DNA of 64,000 bases from Saccharothrix sp. (GCF_031180885.1 NZ_JAPSLK010000011.1:120576-184575); one strand, 5' to 3'. Shown: positions 25,906 to 36,151, counted from the first letter of the stretch. Notes: generated from the sequence alone by a model not told the origin. Numbers and translations are program-made.

Positions 25906-28900
25906 ACGGCCTCCCAGCAGTCGTCGTGACCCTTCCGGGGCGTGTACCGGCCGATGGCCTCGACGTTGCCGGCCGCGTCGATCGACCGGTACTCCACGTA
26001 CTGCTTGCCGTCGGGTCGGACCTTGATCTCACCGCCCCGGTGGACCTGCCACTTGCCGCCCGAGATGCGGTACTCGGTGCGGGCCACGCCCGACGTGGCG
26101 TCGGAGGCGGTGAGCTTGACCCGGGAGGCCGAGGAGCCGCGTTCGGCCTTGGTGACCGGGGGAGCGGTGTCGACCTTCACCTCGACGGACTGTTCGGCGG
26201 AGGTGTTGCCGGCGGCGTCGGTGGCCCGCACCGCGACCCGGTGGGTTCCGTCGGTGACGGACACCGGACCGGTGTAGGGCCGCCACGGGCCGCCGTCGAC
26301 GCGGTGTTCCAGCACCGTGCCGCCGGACGTGTCGTCGGTGGCCGTCGCGGACACCAGCGCCGCTTGCGTCCACCAGCCCTCGGGGCCGGGTGCGTTGTCC
26401 GTCTTCACGGTGAGCCGCGGCGCGGTGCGGTCGACCTTGACGGTGGTCGACTGCTCCGCGGAGACGTTGCCCGCCGCGTCGGTCGCGCGGAACGTGACCA
26501 CCCGCTCACCGTCGTCGGCGAACGACAGCGGCGTGGTGTACGCGACCCAGTCGCCGGCGCCCACCTTGTACTCGACGCGGACCGCGCCGGGCTGGTTGTC
26601 GGTCGCGGACGCGGTGACGGTCACCGGAGCGGTCCACCAGCCTCCCGCACCCGGCGACGCCGGGTCGGTGACGACCGACAGGACGGGAGCGGTCCGGTCG
26701 GTGACGATGCGGAAGTGGTTGAACTTGGCGGGTTTCGACGCGGTCTGCGCGCCGCCCAGGGCGAACACGCCGATCCGCGCCCCGGCCAGGCTCTCGTTGA
26801 CCACCGGTTCGAGCGAGGTCCACGTCTGCCCGTCCGCGCTGTACGAGCCGGTGTAGGTGGAGCCGGACTTGGCCAGCCGCAGGTGCCACACGCCCCCGGT
26901 CACACTGGCGCTGGGCTGCGGTTGGCCGACCACGTCACCGCTCTCGGTCCGCAGTTCGACGGCGCGCTGGACCGGCGTGCCCGCCTCGTTGACGGCGAGC
27001 TGGTCCAGCTTCACGTAGTTCGCGTCGTCCCGGTAGGCGATCAGGCCCGCCTGCTGGTAGCGCTCGTCGAACGCCGACGCGTCCACCTCCGTCTCGATCA
27101 CCCAGTCGCCCTCGGGCGCGCGCTGGAGGATGAAGTTGCCCGGGGCGTCGGTGGCGCCGCCGTAGATGTCGCCGTTGCTGGTGTCGATGCGCAGGCCGCC
27201 ATCGGTGACGGCGTAGCGGGTCGGGTCGGGCCGGACGACGGCGTTCCAGCGGCAGCCGTCCAGGGACGTGCCGGTGAAGTCGTCGTTCGGGTCCACGGCC
27301 GCGGTGTCGTCGGGGACCAGGGTGAACCAGTCGAACTCGGCGTCGATCACCGGCCGGTCACCGCCGCCGCCGACCAGCGACAGCAGGCCGACCTTCGGGT
27401 TCACCATGCCCGCCAACGCCTTGGTCTGCGGCATCGCGGTGAACGACTGCCCGTCCGCGCTGTAGGACGCGGTCAGGTTCTGCCCGTCGCTGGTGAACCG
27501 CACCCACACGGTGTCGGGGTACGCGGCGCCCAGCGGCGCGGTGTTGGACTCGCCGACCTCGTTGGGCTGCCCGGCTTCCTCGCGGATGAACTGGAAGATC
27601 CGGTTCGCCGCGTCGTCGGTGTCCGACCGGCCCTCGATGACCATCTTGGCGTAGTTGTCGTCGTCGCCGTAGATCACCAGACCGGCCTGCTGGTAGGCGC
27701 GCCGCGCCGGGAAGTGCACCTTGGCGGTGGCCTGGAACGGCCCGGACGGCAGGTCCTGCAACACGATGTTGGGCGTGTTGTTGGTGCCCGCGTAGATGTC
27801 CGAGGACGCGGACGGGATCACCAGCTTGCCGTCACGCACCGACAGTTCCTGGTTCTCCCGCACCACCGTGGTCCACCGGTTGCGGTCGAGCGCGGTGCCC
27901 AGGAAGTCGTCCGAGCGGCCGGCGAAGCAGGTCACGTCGGGGGAGCGGACGGTGACCGCGACGGTGGTCGAGCCGCTCGCGCCACGGGAGTCGGTCGCGG
28001 TGACCTTGGCGGTGAACGTGCCCGGCGCGGTGTAGGTGTGGCTGACCGACGCGCCCGTGGCGGTGCCGCCGTCGCCGAACACCCACGTGTAGCTGATCGG
28101 GGTGTCGCCGTCCGGATCGGTGGCCGACGCGGTGAAGTCGACCTTCAGCGGTGCGGTGCCGGTGTTGGGCGAGGCGGAGGCGGTGACGACGGGGCGCTGG
28201 TTGTGCGTGACGCCCCGGCCGGCGAACTCGACCCAGTTCAGGTTGGCCAGGTAGCCGGTCGTCGAGGTGCCCTCCGGCCGGCGGATGACGAAGAACAGTT
28301 CCGAGCCGGACGGGACGTCGTCGGCGATGTCCGCGGTCACCGTGGTCCAGGTCTGCCAGCCGCCGGTGCCGGCGAAGGTCGCCGTGCCCGCGAGCGGGCC
28401 GTCCGGCGCGCCCGCGCGGACCTCCAGCCGACCGCCGCCGGACGCACCCGCGACCCGGAACCGGACCTGGTCGATGCCCTGGAGCGTGGCCGGGCGCAGC
28501 GAGAACCAGTCGCCGTCGGTGATGAACCCGATGTTCTGGCCGCCGCCGGTGTCGGACGTCGTCTCGCGCTGCACGCCCGGCGAGTCCTCGCCGATGCCGT
28601 CCGCGGTGCGGCCGGTCGCCGTGTAGTACTCGGCCTCCTTGTGCTTGGGCTGGAGCACCAGGATCGACTCGCCGGTCAGCGGGGACGCGCCGTTGCCGCC
28701 CTTGTCGGTGTACTTCGCGGTGAGGACGCCGAAGATGTTCGCGCCCACGTGGCCCTCGTCGCCCGACATCAGCGCCAGGCCCTCGCAGCCGCGGTACTGC
28801 TCGTAGCCGTGGGAGTGCTCGTCGTGGCCCAGGGCGGGCTGCACGATGACCTGCTGGCAGTCGATCGTGCCGTCCTCGGCGTCGGTGACGGTGACCTTGT

Positions 28901-31322
28901 AGGAGACCTGGTCGCCGAAGTCGATGAAGCCGCCGTCGGTCGGCGCGGTCAGGGTGACCACCGGCGGGGTGTTGCCGACGACGATCCGCACGTTGGCCAC
29001 CGCGGACCGGCCGCCCCCGTCGGTGACGGTGAGCCGCGCGGTGTAGTCGCCGTTGACGGTGTAGGTGTGGCTGGGCGCGGTGTCGGTGCTGTCCGTGGTG
29101 CCGTCGCCGTCGAAGTCCCACGCGAACGTCAACGGGTCGCCGTCCGGGTCGCGGGAGCCGGCCGAGTCGAACCGGACGGTCAGCGGCGCGTGCCCGGAGG
29201 TCTTGTCGGCCTTGGCCGCCGCGATCGGGGCGCGGTCGCCGCGGACGTAGTCGATGCGGTAGACGCCGCTGTCGGCGTTGTTGCCGCCGAACCCGGAGCC
29301 CCACTCGATCACGTACAGCGCGCCGTCCGGGCCGAACTGCATGGCGTGCACCCGGTTGAACGCCATCCCCGGCAGCATCCGGCTGATGTCCGCGACGCTG
29401 GTGCCCTCGGCGTTGAGCTGCAACGAGAACAGCCGGCCGTCGTTCCAGTCGCCCCAGATCGCCTTGCCGTCCCAGTAGGCGGGCCACTTGCGGGGCGAGT
29501 CGAGCTGCGGGTCGTACCGGTAGGTGCCGCCCGCCATCGGCGCGCCGCTGCCGCCGATCTCCGGGTTGCCCGTGCTGGTCTTGCCCTGCCAGATCTTCGT
29601 GCCGATCGCGGCGGGCAGTTCGGTGATGCCGGTGTTGTTCGGCGAGTTGTTCACGGGCTTCGCGCAGTCGAACGGCGCGCCGGACACGCCCGTGGCGAAG
29701 TCGTAGTCGACGTACGGGGTGTTGTCGCCCACGCAGTACGGCCAGCCGTAGAACCCTGGCCGGTCCACGATGTTCCACTCGACGCGGCCGTCCGGACCGC
29801 GCTGCGGGTTGCTGCTGCCGGCGTCCGGGCCGTAGTCGGCGACCTGGAGCTTGTTGGTCAGCGGGTCCAGGCCGATGCGGAACGGGTTGCGGAAGCCCAT
29901 GGCGTAGATCTCGGGCCGGGTCTTGTCCGTGCCGGGCGGGAACATGTTGCCCGCCGGGATGGTGTACGTGCCGTCGGCCTGCGGGGTGATGCGCAGGATC
30001 TTGCCGTTGAGGTTGTTGCTGTTGGCCGAGGAGCGCTGGGCGTCCCACGGCGCGCGGCCGGCGGTCTCGTCGATCGGGGTGTAGCCGTCGGAGTTGAACG
30101 GGTTGGTGTTGTCGCCGGTGGTGATGTAGAGGTTGCCGTCGTTGTCGAACTCCAGCGCGCCGCCGGCGTGGCAGCACTGCTGGCGCTGGGTGGTGATGGT
30201 CAGCACGACCTTCTCGCTGCCGGCCACGATCGTGTCGCCCTGCAGCGTGAACCGGGAGACCCGGTCGACGGATTCGGCTCCGGCGGGGGAGTAGTACAGG
30301 TAGAGGTGGTTGTTGGTGGCGAAGTTCGGGTCCAGCGCGATGCCGAGTAGGCCGAACTCCTGTCCGGTGTAGACGTTCACCGTGCCGGCGGTGACCACCG
30401 CGCCGTCACGCCGGACGATGCGGATCGCGCCGTTGCGGTCGATGTAGAACACGCGGCCGTCGTCGGCGATCGCGAGTTCCATCGGGTTGGCGGTGGTGTC
30501 GTCGAGGGTGACCTTCTCGAAGGCGTTGGTGCGGGTGGCGGTGCAGTCGGCGTCGACGACACCGGCGGCGGTCTGGAGGCCCTTGAGCAGGTGGGTGAGG
30601 AAGGCCGGTTCGGTGTAGGACTCGTTGGTGTGGCCCAGGCCGGTGTACCAGGAGCGCCCGCCGTCGTAGTCCTGGCACCAGGCGATCGGGTGGCTGGAGC
30701 CCATCGTGCCGCCGCTGTAGGACGTCTCGTCCATCTCGGCGAGCACGTGCACGTCGGGGGAGGGGTCGGAGCGGAAGTCGTACCACTCGTCGAAGCGCCG
30801 CCACGACTGCGGCAGGTGGGACGTGGCGGGGTGCGCCGGGTCGGTGACCTTCACGGTCGCGTCCTGCTGCGCGGGGTGGCTCTTGAAGTAGGCGCCCACC
30901 AGGTCGCCGTACCAGGCCCAGTCGTACTCGGTGTCGGCGGCGGCGTGCACGCCCGCGTACCCGCCGCCCGCCTTGATGTAGCGCTCGAACGCGGCCTGCT
31001 GGTCGGCGTCGAGGACGTCACCGGTGGTGGAGAGGAAGACCACGACCTCGTACTGGGCGAGGTTGGCGTCGGTGAACGCGGCGGCGTCCTCGGTGTGGTC
31101 CACGGTGAAGCCGTGGTCTTCGCCGAGCTGTTCGATCGCGACGACGCCGGTCTCGATCGACGGGTGGCGGAAGCCCGCGGTCTTGCTGAAGACCAGGGCC
31201 TTGAAGGTCTCGTCGCCGTGTCCCGGGTGCGCCTGGGCCGGCGGGGCCAACGCGGCCAGCACCGCCACCACGACCGCGGCGACCGACCACCGTCTCCAGC
31301 CGCGCTTGGACGAACTCCCCAT
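25902..31322 (-). CDS. Giant secreted ThuA - PQQ sugar dehydrogenase - PKD/CBM multidomain protein
   Basis: The 1,806-residue product has a signal peptide (1-31). It continues with a ThuA-like domain (about 38-255, ALVFSKTAGFRHPSI, GGGYAGVHAAADTEYDW), then a six-blade glucose/sorbosone dehydrogenase domain (about 275-710, GLLGIALDPNF, HAGGALEFDNDGNLYI, AMGFRNPFRIG, PGFYGWPYC). A PKD domain, an Ig-like segment, a CBM6-like module (about 910-1040), a second PKD, two DUF1349/LamG-type lectin domains and two or three OmpL47-like repeats (ATDAAGNVSAEQS, ATDAAGNTSAEQS) follow. The enzyme core should oxidise sugars or polyols at the cell surface, with PQQ probably needed. ATG at 31322 has GGAGG 6 bases upstream. 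A TTAGTCA/TGACTAA operator precedes it. Confidence 0.88.
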   Translation of the reverse strand: MGSSSKRGWRRWSVAAVVVAVLAALAPPAQAHPGHGDETFKALVFSKTAGFRHPSIETGVVAIEQLGEDHGFTVDHTEDAAAFTDANLAQYEVVVFLSTTGDVLDADQQAAFERYIKAGGGYAGVHAAADTEYDWAWYGDLVGAYFKSHPAQQDATVKVTDPAHPATSHLPQSWRRFDEWYDFRSDPSPDVHVLAEMDETSYSGGTMGSSHPIAWCQDYDGGRSWYTGLGHTNESYTEPAFLTHLLKGLQTAAGVVDADCTATRTNAFEKVTLDDTTANPMELAIADDGRVFYIDRNGAIRIVRRDGAVVTAGTVNVYTGQEFGLLGIALDPNFATNNHLYLYYSPAGAESVDRVSRFTLQGDTIVAGSEKVVLTITTQRQQCCHAGGALEFDNDGNLYITTGDNTNPFNSDGYTPIDETAGRAPWDAQRSSANSNNLNGKILRITPQADGTYTIPAGNMFPPGTDKTRPEIYAMGFRNPFRIGLDPLTNKLQVADYGPDAGSSNPQRGPDGRVEWNIVDRPGFYGWPYCVGDNTPYVDYDFATGVSGAPFDCAKPVNNSPNNTGITELPAAIGTKIWQGKTSTGNPEIGGSGAPMAGGTYRYDPQLDSPRKWPAYWDGKAIWGDWNDGRLFSLQLNAEGTSVADISRMLPGMAFNRVHAMQFGPDGALYVIEWGSGFGGNNADSGVYRIDYVRGDRAPIAAAKADKTSGHAPLTVRFDSAGSRDPDGDPLTFAWDFDGDGTTDSTDTAPSHTYTVNGDYTARLTVTDGGGRSAVANVRIVVGNTPPVVTLTAPTDGGFIDFGDQVSYKVTVTDAEDGTIDCQQVIVQPALGHDEHSHGYEQYRGCEGLALMSGDEGHVGANIFGVLTAKYTDKGGNGASPLTGESILVLQPKHKEAEYYTATGRTADGIGEDSPGVQRETTSDTGGGQNIGFITDGDWFSLRPATLQGIDQVRFRVAGASGGGRLEVRAGAPDGPLAGTATFAGTGGWQTWTTVTADIADDVPSGSELFFVIRRPEGTSTTGYLANLNWVEFAGRGVTHNQRPVVTASASPNTGTAPLKVDFTASATDPDGDTPISYTWVFGDGGTATGASVSHTYTAPGTFTAKVTATDSRGASGSTTVAVTVRSPDVTCFAGRSDDFLGTALDRNRWTTVVRENQELSVRDGKLVIPSASSDIYAGTNNTPNIVLQDLPSGPFQATAKVHFPARRAYQQAGLVIYGDDDNYAKMVIEGRSDTDDAANRIFQFIREEAGQPNEVGESNTAPLGAAYPDTVWVRFTSDGQNLTASYSADGQSFTAMPQTKALAGMVNPKVGLLSLVGGGGDRPVIDAEFDWFTLVPDDTAAVDPNDDFTGTSLDGCRWNAVVRPDPTRYAVTDGGLRIDTSNGDIYGGATDAPGNFILQRAPEGDWVIETEVDASAFDERYQQAGLIAYRDDANYVKLDQLAVNEAGTPVQRAVELRTESGDVVGQPQPSASVTGGVWHLRLAKSGSTYTGSYSADGQTWTSLEPVVNESLAGARIGVFALGGAQTASKPAKFNHFRIVTDRTAPVLSVVTDPASPGAGGWWTAPVTVTASATDNQPGAVRVEYKVGAGDWVAYTTPLSFADDGERVVTFRATDAAGNVSAEQSTTVKVDRTAPRLTVKTDNAPGPEGWWTQAALVSATATDDTSGGTVLEHRVDGGPWRPYTGPVSVTDGTHRVAVRATDAAGNTSAEQSVEVKVDTAPPVTKAERGSSASRVKLTASDATSGVARTEYRISGGKWQVHRGGEIKVRPDGKQYVEYRSIDAAGNVEAIGRYTPRKGHDDCWEAV

Positions 31323-31362
31323 TGAGGCCTCCACTCGACGGGCGCGCTGGAGTCGCCCCCGA

Positions 31363-31378
31363 TTAGTCAGTTGACTAA
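31363..31378. promoter_or_regulatory. Palindromic operator TTAGTCA-GT-TGACTAA upstream of the ThuA/dehydrogenase gene
   Basis: Perfect 7-bp arms (31363-31369 and 31372-31378) with a 2-base centre lie 41-56 bases upstream of the ATG, in an unusually A/T-rich patch. The sequence resembles sites of ROK- or MarR-type sugar regulators. No such gene is adjacent. Confidence 0.6.
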
Positions 31379-31493
31379 ACAAATTAATGAGGCCTTTTTC
31401 ACGGGGTCAAGGGCTGGGGATGTCCACAAGTCGCCACTGCCACGACCTGCTGGAAAGCGGGAATACCGCGTTCGGCGGCTTTACCGCACCGCG

Positions 31494-34400
31494 TCACGAC
31501 CGGACACTGCGCGCTCCGCACCGCTCGACGTCCACGTACCACCGGGAACCACGGCGGCGCAGGCGGATGTCCGCCTCTGTGTCGGTGTTCGTCAGCTTCG
31601 CCAGCGCGGAACCGCGGCCGGCCGGGGCGACGGTGTCGACTTCGAGGTCGCGGAGGTCTTCGTCCAAGCGCTTCAACAAGGCCTCCGCCGCGCGCTCCGA
31701 GCGCCGGAAGGACAAGCGCCACAACGCTGTCGCGTCCGCCGACCGCAACGCCTCCGCGTACTTCCGCGCCGCGCTCTCCGGGTTTTCCGCGCCGTCGGTC
31801 GCCGGATCGGGCGGCCAGAGACCGGCGCGGATGAGGGTCGCGATCCGTGTGCCGCGCCGGGCCAGCGCCAGCCCGCCCTCGGACTCGTCCACCAGGTAGC
31901 GGTAGAGCAGGCCGCGGCCTTCCAGCAGGACGAGCAGGGTCGAGGTCACCCGCGTCGGGCTCGGGTAGAGGGACACGGTCGCCTCGTCGACCAGGTCCTG
32001 CCGCAAGCGCCTGCGCGCCCGGCCCGGCACGAACCACGGCGTCACCAGGACCAGCACGAGCGCGGCGACGGCGGCGGTGACCAGTGCGGTCAACGCCCAC
32101 CAGTCCGCGCCGACCCAGCGGCCGACCACCCCGCCGTCCGCGGGATCGGTGCCCGGTTCCAGCGCGATCAGCACCAGGATCGCCGCTCCGTACAGAGCGC
32201 CGTACACCAACGCCCACCCGGCCGTGACCGCCGCGGGGTGGAAAGCGCTCTCCAACACCCAGGTCCCGTCGGGGCCGGCGAGCCGCCGTTGCAGCCGCCG
32301 ACCGTGCACCCACGCCATGACCACCCCGAACACCACGGCGACGAGCACGCACCCGCCGACGATCCACAGGGTCACCGGCACGCGCCGGACCACGGCGGCG
32401 ATCGCGAAGTACCCGACCACGGCCACCGCCATGGCGGCCACGGCACCCGCCGGACGCCGGGTCACGGCCGGCCGGCCCGGGCGACGACGCGGGTTGGCCA
32501 GGACGCCGAGAGGGGTGCGCAACGGCGCCCGGAGGCTGCCGATGACGAGCAGACCGCCCACGGTCAACGTGATCAGCAGGAACGACGACGCGGCGGGCAG
32601 CGTCGGCCCGCCCGGCCCGCCGTGCAGCGACACCTGCAACGCGTGCGCGGCCAGCGGCAGCACGGGCGTGAGCAGCACCAGGCCGTGCAGGAGGCTCCCG
32701 GAGCGCAGGGCCGCGTACCCGAACGCGGCGAGCAGCGTCGCGCCGCCGACCGCCGCGGCCACGCTGCCGGGACCGTCGCGCAGCACGCCGAGCAGCGCGA
32801 GCACCAGGGCCAGTCCGCCGCCGCCGAGCGCGAGCATCGCCAGGAACCGCGCGATCGGACCGCCGCGGGTCAGCCCGACCACCGCCCAGTACGGCAGCAG
32901 CGCCGCACCCCGCAGCCCGCGCGTGATCGGCCGCACCGCCTTGACCCCGCCCAGCCCCGAGTTGTCGCTGTCGACCACGGTCACCGCCACCGCCGCGGCC
33001 GTCGCCGCCGTCCGGATGGCCTGGTCGCTGGAGATCTCCTGGCCCAGCGGCTCCCGGCCGACCGCGGCCCGGTCGAACGCCCGCAGCGCCGCCACCCCCT
33101 TGTCCCGCGCGGTCGCCGGCAGCTCGGGGTCCAGCTTGGCCAGCTCGTCGAGCAGGGTCCTGTGCTCGCGGACGAACCGCGCGCCGTTGGACCGGGTGTC
33201 CGAGCCGTCGTCGAGGTCCGCCTCGACGGCCACCTTCAGGTGGGGCAGTTCCTCGACGGCGATCCGGGCCTGGAGGCCCCACGCGGCGAGCGTGGCGAGG
33301 TTCCGGGACACCGGTTCCAGGTCGACCGGCTCGACCGTCCCGTCGTAGACCCGCTCCAGCTCGCGCACCGCGCCCTCGATCGCCTGCTCGATCTTCTTCT
33401 CGCCCTCGGGCACCCCGCCGAACAACTCGACGACGAGCCCGTCGACCGCGGTCCGAGCGCGCTCTTCCACCACCTGCTCCCGGTTCGCCACGTCCGAACC
33501 GACGGTCTGCCGGTCCAGGTCGGCGACCCGGCGCAGGCGGCGCTGGTCGCACAGCACCCGGCACAGCATGGTGGCCGCGTCCAGCCGGCCCCAGATCCAG
33601 TCGTTGACCCGCCAGGAGCGCTTGAGGAACCCGCCGAACCGGCCCAGCGCCATCCCGCCCGCCTTGTCGTCGGAGGTGCGGCTGTACTCGGCGAAGTCGT
33701 TGTCGGTGTGCAGGCTGAGCTGGATGAGCTCCACCGAGCGGTCGAGGCCGGTGGGGGACTCGTCGGCCAGGCACGCCGTGGCCACCTCCAGCGCGAGCAG
33801 GCGGGACAGCCAGGCCGCCTGCCGCTTGGCGAAGCCCGCCTGGGAGTCGCTCATCTTCTGCGCGGCTTCGGTCGCCTGGTCGACGGTGAGCCCGGGAAGG
33901 TCGAGGGGCGACTGGGCCAACGCGCTCTCCGCCGCCGGTTTCGGCTCCAGCAGGAGGAGGTACCACGGGGTGAGCCCGCCGGCCTTGCGCTGGTCGTCGT
34001 CGAGCGCGAACAGGATGCTGCAGGCGTCGGCGGCCACCCGCCCGATCGTGTCGACCTCCGCGCGCACCTTGTTGCCCACGATCGTCTCGTCGTCGCCGAT
34101 CATGTCGTCGGCGAAGGCCTCCAGGCGGTCGCGCCAGTACTGGAAGTCCAGCCGTGCCGCGGGTGCCTCGACCCACGGCCGGTCGCGTTCGGTGCGCAGG
34201 GCGCGGACCCGGTCGCGCACCCAGTGCAGCTCCAACCGGGCCGCGCCGATCCGTTCGGTGGCGCGGGCGAGGGGGCCGGGCTGGTCGGTCGGGACGACCC
34301 ACAGCAGGCGTTCGGTCAGCTCCATCACCGCGGCGGCGATCCCGTCGACGATCGTGAACCCCCACCGCCACCCGTGCCGCCCCAGCAGGTCGTCGGCCAC

Positions 34401-35738
34401 GTGGGGCGGCGGTTGCGCGGGCACGTAGGGCAGGCCCTCCCGGCCGGTGAGCCGGTCCCGCTGGGCGCTCTCCGCGGCCTGCCGGACCCGTTCGAACGGC
34501 CAGCGCTCGGTGTTGGAGCCGACGACGTCGAGCTGCCGGGTCACGATGTCCCGCGCCGCCCGCCGGATCCGCAGGTCCTGGTAGTGCGGGTGCAGGGCGT
34601 CCACCAGCGAGTACAGCCGTTCGGGCACGGTCGGTCCGGTCGGGTCGCGGCCGTGCTCGTCGGCCAGCCGGTCCAGCACCTCGTCCCGGCTGCCCCGGCG
34701 CGACGCGGCGACCCGGTTGTGCTCCTCGATCTTGTCCACGTAGGTCTTGGTGCCCTGGTTGCGCAGCGCCGCCAGCAGCCGCCCGCCGGTGCCCAGCGTG
34801 GAGGGCACGAAGTCCGGGTCCGCCGCCGCGGGCTCGTCGCCGGGCAGTTCGGCGTGCGGGAACACCAGCAGCATGACCCGCCGCACGGGGCCGCCGGCGG
34901 GCATCCGGTCGATCGCCTCCAGGGCCTCGGTGGTGGGCGTGTTGGCCAGCAGCCCGCCGTCCACCGCGAACCGCGACCGGTCGGTGCCCGCCCGGTCGGC
35001 CCAGGAGGCGAACGCGCGCATGTCCGGCCGGTCCGGTCCGGCGGTCCCGTTGACCGGGACGTAGGAGGGCTCGAACGCGAACGGGAACGATGCCGAGGAC
35101 CGGGCGGCGAGCGCGAGTTGCGCGACCCTGGCCCTGAGGTCTTCGGGCCGGAAGTCGTCGCGGGGCTGGAGTTCCTCGCCTTTGCGGCCGCTGAGGGGGT
35201 GGTCGCGGCGGAAGGTGAACGTGCAGCGGTGCTCGTACTGGGTCAGCGGCTGGCCGAGGTCGTCGAAGGTGGGCTGGGGGACGCCGTCGAGCACGGTCGT
35301 GGTGATCCGCAGGTCGATCGGGCGGTCCTCCGGCCGGGTCGGCTCGTGGTCGGCGACCAGCCGTTCGAGCGCTTCCCGCAGCCGGGGCAGGAAGAACTCG
35401 TCACCGCGCAGCAGCGACACCGGCTGGCCCGCGAACGGCGTGCGCAGCAGTTGTTCCATGCGCCCCTGCTCCGACCACAGGCCGCGCAGCTCGTCCAGCC
35501 GTGCGTTGGCGTTGACCTGGGAGAGCGCGAGCGCGGCCCCGTTGATGCCGCCGGCGGAGGTCCCTGAGATGACGTCGGCGCGTGCTTTGCAGCCGACCAT
35601 GTCGAGGAGCTTCCCGTAGACGGACGTGCCCCGCGTCAGCCGGTCCAGCTCCAGCACCGCGCCGCCCATCCAGACGGCCAGGCTCACCCCACCGTTCAGG
35701 ACGACGGCGAACCGGATCTCCTCGGGCTCGACGGGCAT
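31494..35738 (-). CDS. Very large patatin-like phospholipase with multi-span C-terminus (DUF3376-type)
   Basis: The 1,414-residue product starts with a patatin fold: oxyanion loop LNGGVSLAVWMGG, nucleophile elbow GTSAGGINGAALA and catalytic Asp in VDGGLLANTP. A long helical region follows with DUF3376-like features (residues about 400-1000). The last 350 residues contain about ten hydrophobic spans (for example FLAMLALGGGGLALVLALLGV, WALTALVTAAVAALVLVLVTP) and a soluble tail. Patatins hydrolyse acyl esters of lipids. The membrane part suggests that it acts on its own membrane or is held there inactive. ATG at 35738 has GGGGAGG 5 bases upstream. It is monocistronic, with no repressor or nucleotide cyclase next to it, which argues against a CBASS-type operon here. 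Confidence 0.88.
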   Translation of the reverse strand: MPVEPEEIRFAVVLNGGVSLAVWMGGAVLELDRLTRGTSVYGKLLDMVGCKARADVISGTSAGGINGAALALSQVNANARLDELRGLWSEQGRMEQLLRTPFAGQPVSLLRGDEFFLPRLREALERLVADHEPTRPEDRPIDLRITTTVLDGVPQPTFDDLGQPLTQYEHRCTFTFRRDHPLSGRKGEELQPRDDFRPEDLRARVAQLALAARSSASFPFAFEPSYVPVNGTAGPDRPDMRAFASWADRAGTDRSRFAVDGGLLANTPTTEALEAIDRMPAGGPVRRVMLLVFPHAELPGDEPAAADPDFVPSTLGTGGRLLAALRNQGTKTYVDKIEEHNRVAASRRGSRDEVLDRLADEHGRDPTGPTVPERLYSLVDALHPHYQDLRIRRAARDIVTRQLDVVGSNTERWPFERVRQAAESAQRDRLTGREGLPYVPAQPPPHVADDLLGRHGWRWGFTIVDGIAAAVMELTERLLWVVPTDQPGPLARATERIGAARLELHWVRDRVRALRTERDRPWVEAPAARLDFQYWRDRLEAFADDMIGDDETIVGNKVRAEVDTIGRVAADACSILFALDDDQRKAGGLTPWYLLLLEPKPAAESALAQSPLDLPGLTVDQATEAAQKMSDSQAGFAKRQAAWLSRLLALEVATACLADESPTGLDRSVELIQLSLHTDNDFAEYSRTSDDKAGGMALGRFGGFLKRSWRVNDWIWGRLDAATMLCRVLCDQRRLRRVADLDRQTVGSDVANREQVVEERARTAVDGLVVELFGGVPEGEKKIEQAIEGAVRELERVYDGTVEPVDLEPVSRNLATLAAWGLQARIAVEELPHLKVAVEADLDDGSDTRSNGARFVREHRTLLDELAKLDPELPATARDKGVAALRAFDRAAVGREPLGQEISSDQAIRTAATAAAVAVTVVDSDNSGLGGVKAVRPITRGLRGAALLPYWAVVGLTRGGPIARFLAMLALGGGGLALVLALLGVLRDGPGSVAAAVGGATLLAAFGYAALRSGSLLHGLVLLTPVLPLAAHALQVSLHGGPGGPTLPAASSFLLITLTVGGLLVIGSLRAPLRTPLGVLANPRRRPGRPAVTRRPAGAVAAMAVAVVGYFAIAAVVRRVPVTLWIVGGCVLVAVVFGVVMAWVHGRRLQRRLAGPDGTWVLESAFHPAAVTAGWALVYGALYGAAILVLIALEPGTDPADGGVVGRWVGADWWALTALVTAAVAALVLVLVTPWFVPGRARRRLRQDLVDEATVSLYPSPTRVTSTLLVLLEGRGLLYRYLVDESEGGLALARRGTRIATLIRAGLWPPDPATDGAENPESAARKYAEALRSADATALWRLSFRRSERAAEALLKRLDEDLRDLEVDTVAPAGRGSALAKLTNTDTEADIRLRRRGSRWYVDVERCGARSVRS

Positions 35739-36010
35739 GACGGCCTCCCCGGTCGTGCTGACCCGTCGGGCGGTTCCACCCCGGCGGGTGTACATGAAGT
35801 CGTCCGAGGGGTGCAGCGGGTTACGCCTCCACCAGGCGGGATGTCCGCAAGGGCAGACCTGGGCCGCACCTCTTCCACCCGACCGGGTGACGGGTGACGA
35901 TGTGCCGGTCCCCGCAGGGGAGGAGGCGCCGTGGCCGAGTCCGCACGCGTCGACACCCCTGCGCCGCTCCGGGCCGCCTCCACAACCGTCATAGCCGATC
36001 GGGGGGACGT

Positions 36011-36151
36011 ATGGGCGGCACAGAGCTGTACGACGACATCGGCACGGGGTACTCGCTGGGCCGTATCCGCCGGCTGCGCCAGGGCCTCGACCAGTGGGAC
36101 GCGGGCTTCCGCCGCATCGTGTCGAACGCCTGGTCACCGCCGGGTCAGCCC
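36011..36151 (+). pseudogene. Possible methyltransferase remnant (N-terminal and C-terminal ends only)
   Basis: ATG at 36011 follows a GGGGGG run and encodes GTELYDDIGTGYSLGR. This resembles the start of class I methyltransferases (YDxIGxGY), followed at once by IRRLRQGLDQWDAGFRRIV, which could be the end of the same family. The frame then runs antisense through the next gene without sense. A second start, GTG at 35931 with GGGGAGGAGG upstream, opens a short frame (MAESARVDTPAPLRAAS) that also loses sense here. I infer deletion debris. The spacer 35739-36010 holds nothing else clear. Confidence 0.3.

Noticed and set aside
25800..30350. 1,516-residue plus-strand frame opposite the ThuA/dehydrogenase gene
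   Set aside because: Antisense shadow with Val/Gly/Arg-rich composition and no motif, while the minus strand carries clear domains.
31371..35567. 1,398-residue plus-strand frame opposite the patatin gene
   Set aside because: Antisense shadow with Gln/Arg/Pro-rich composition. The patatin frame has all catalytic motifs.
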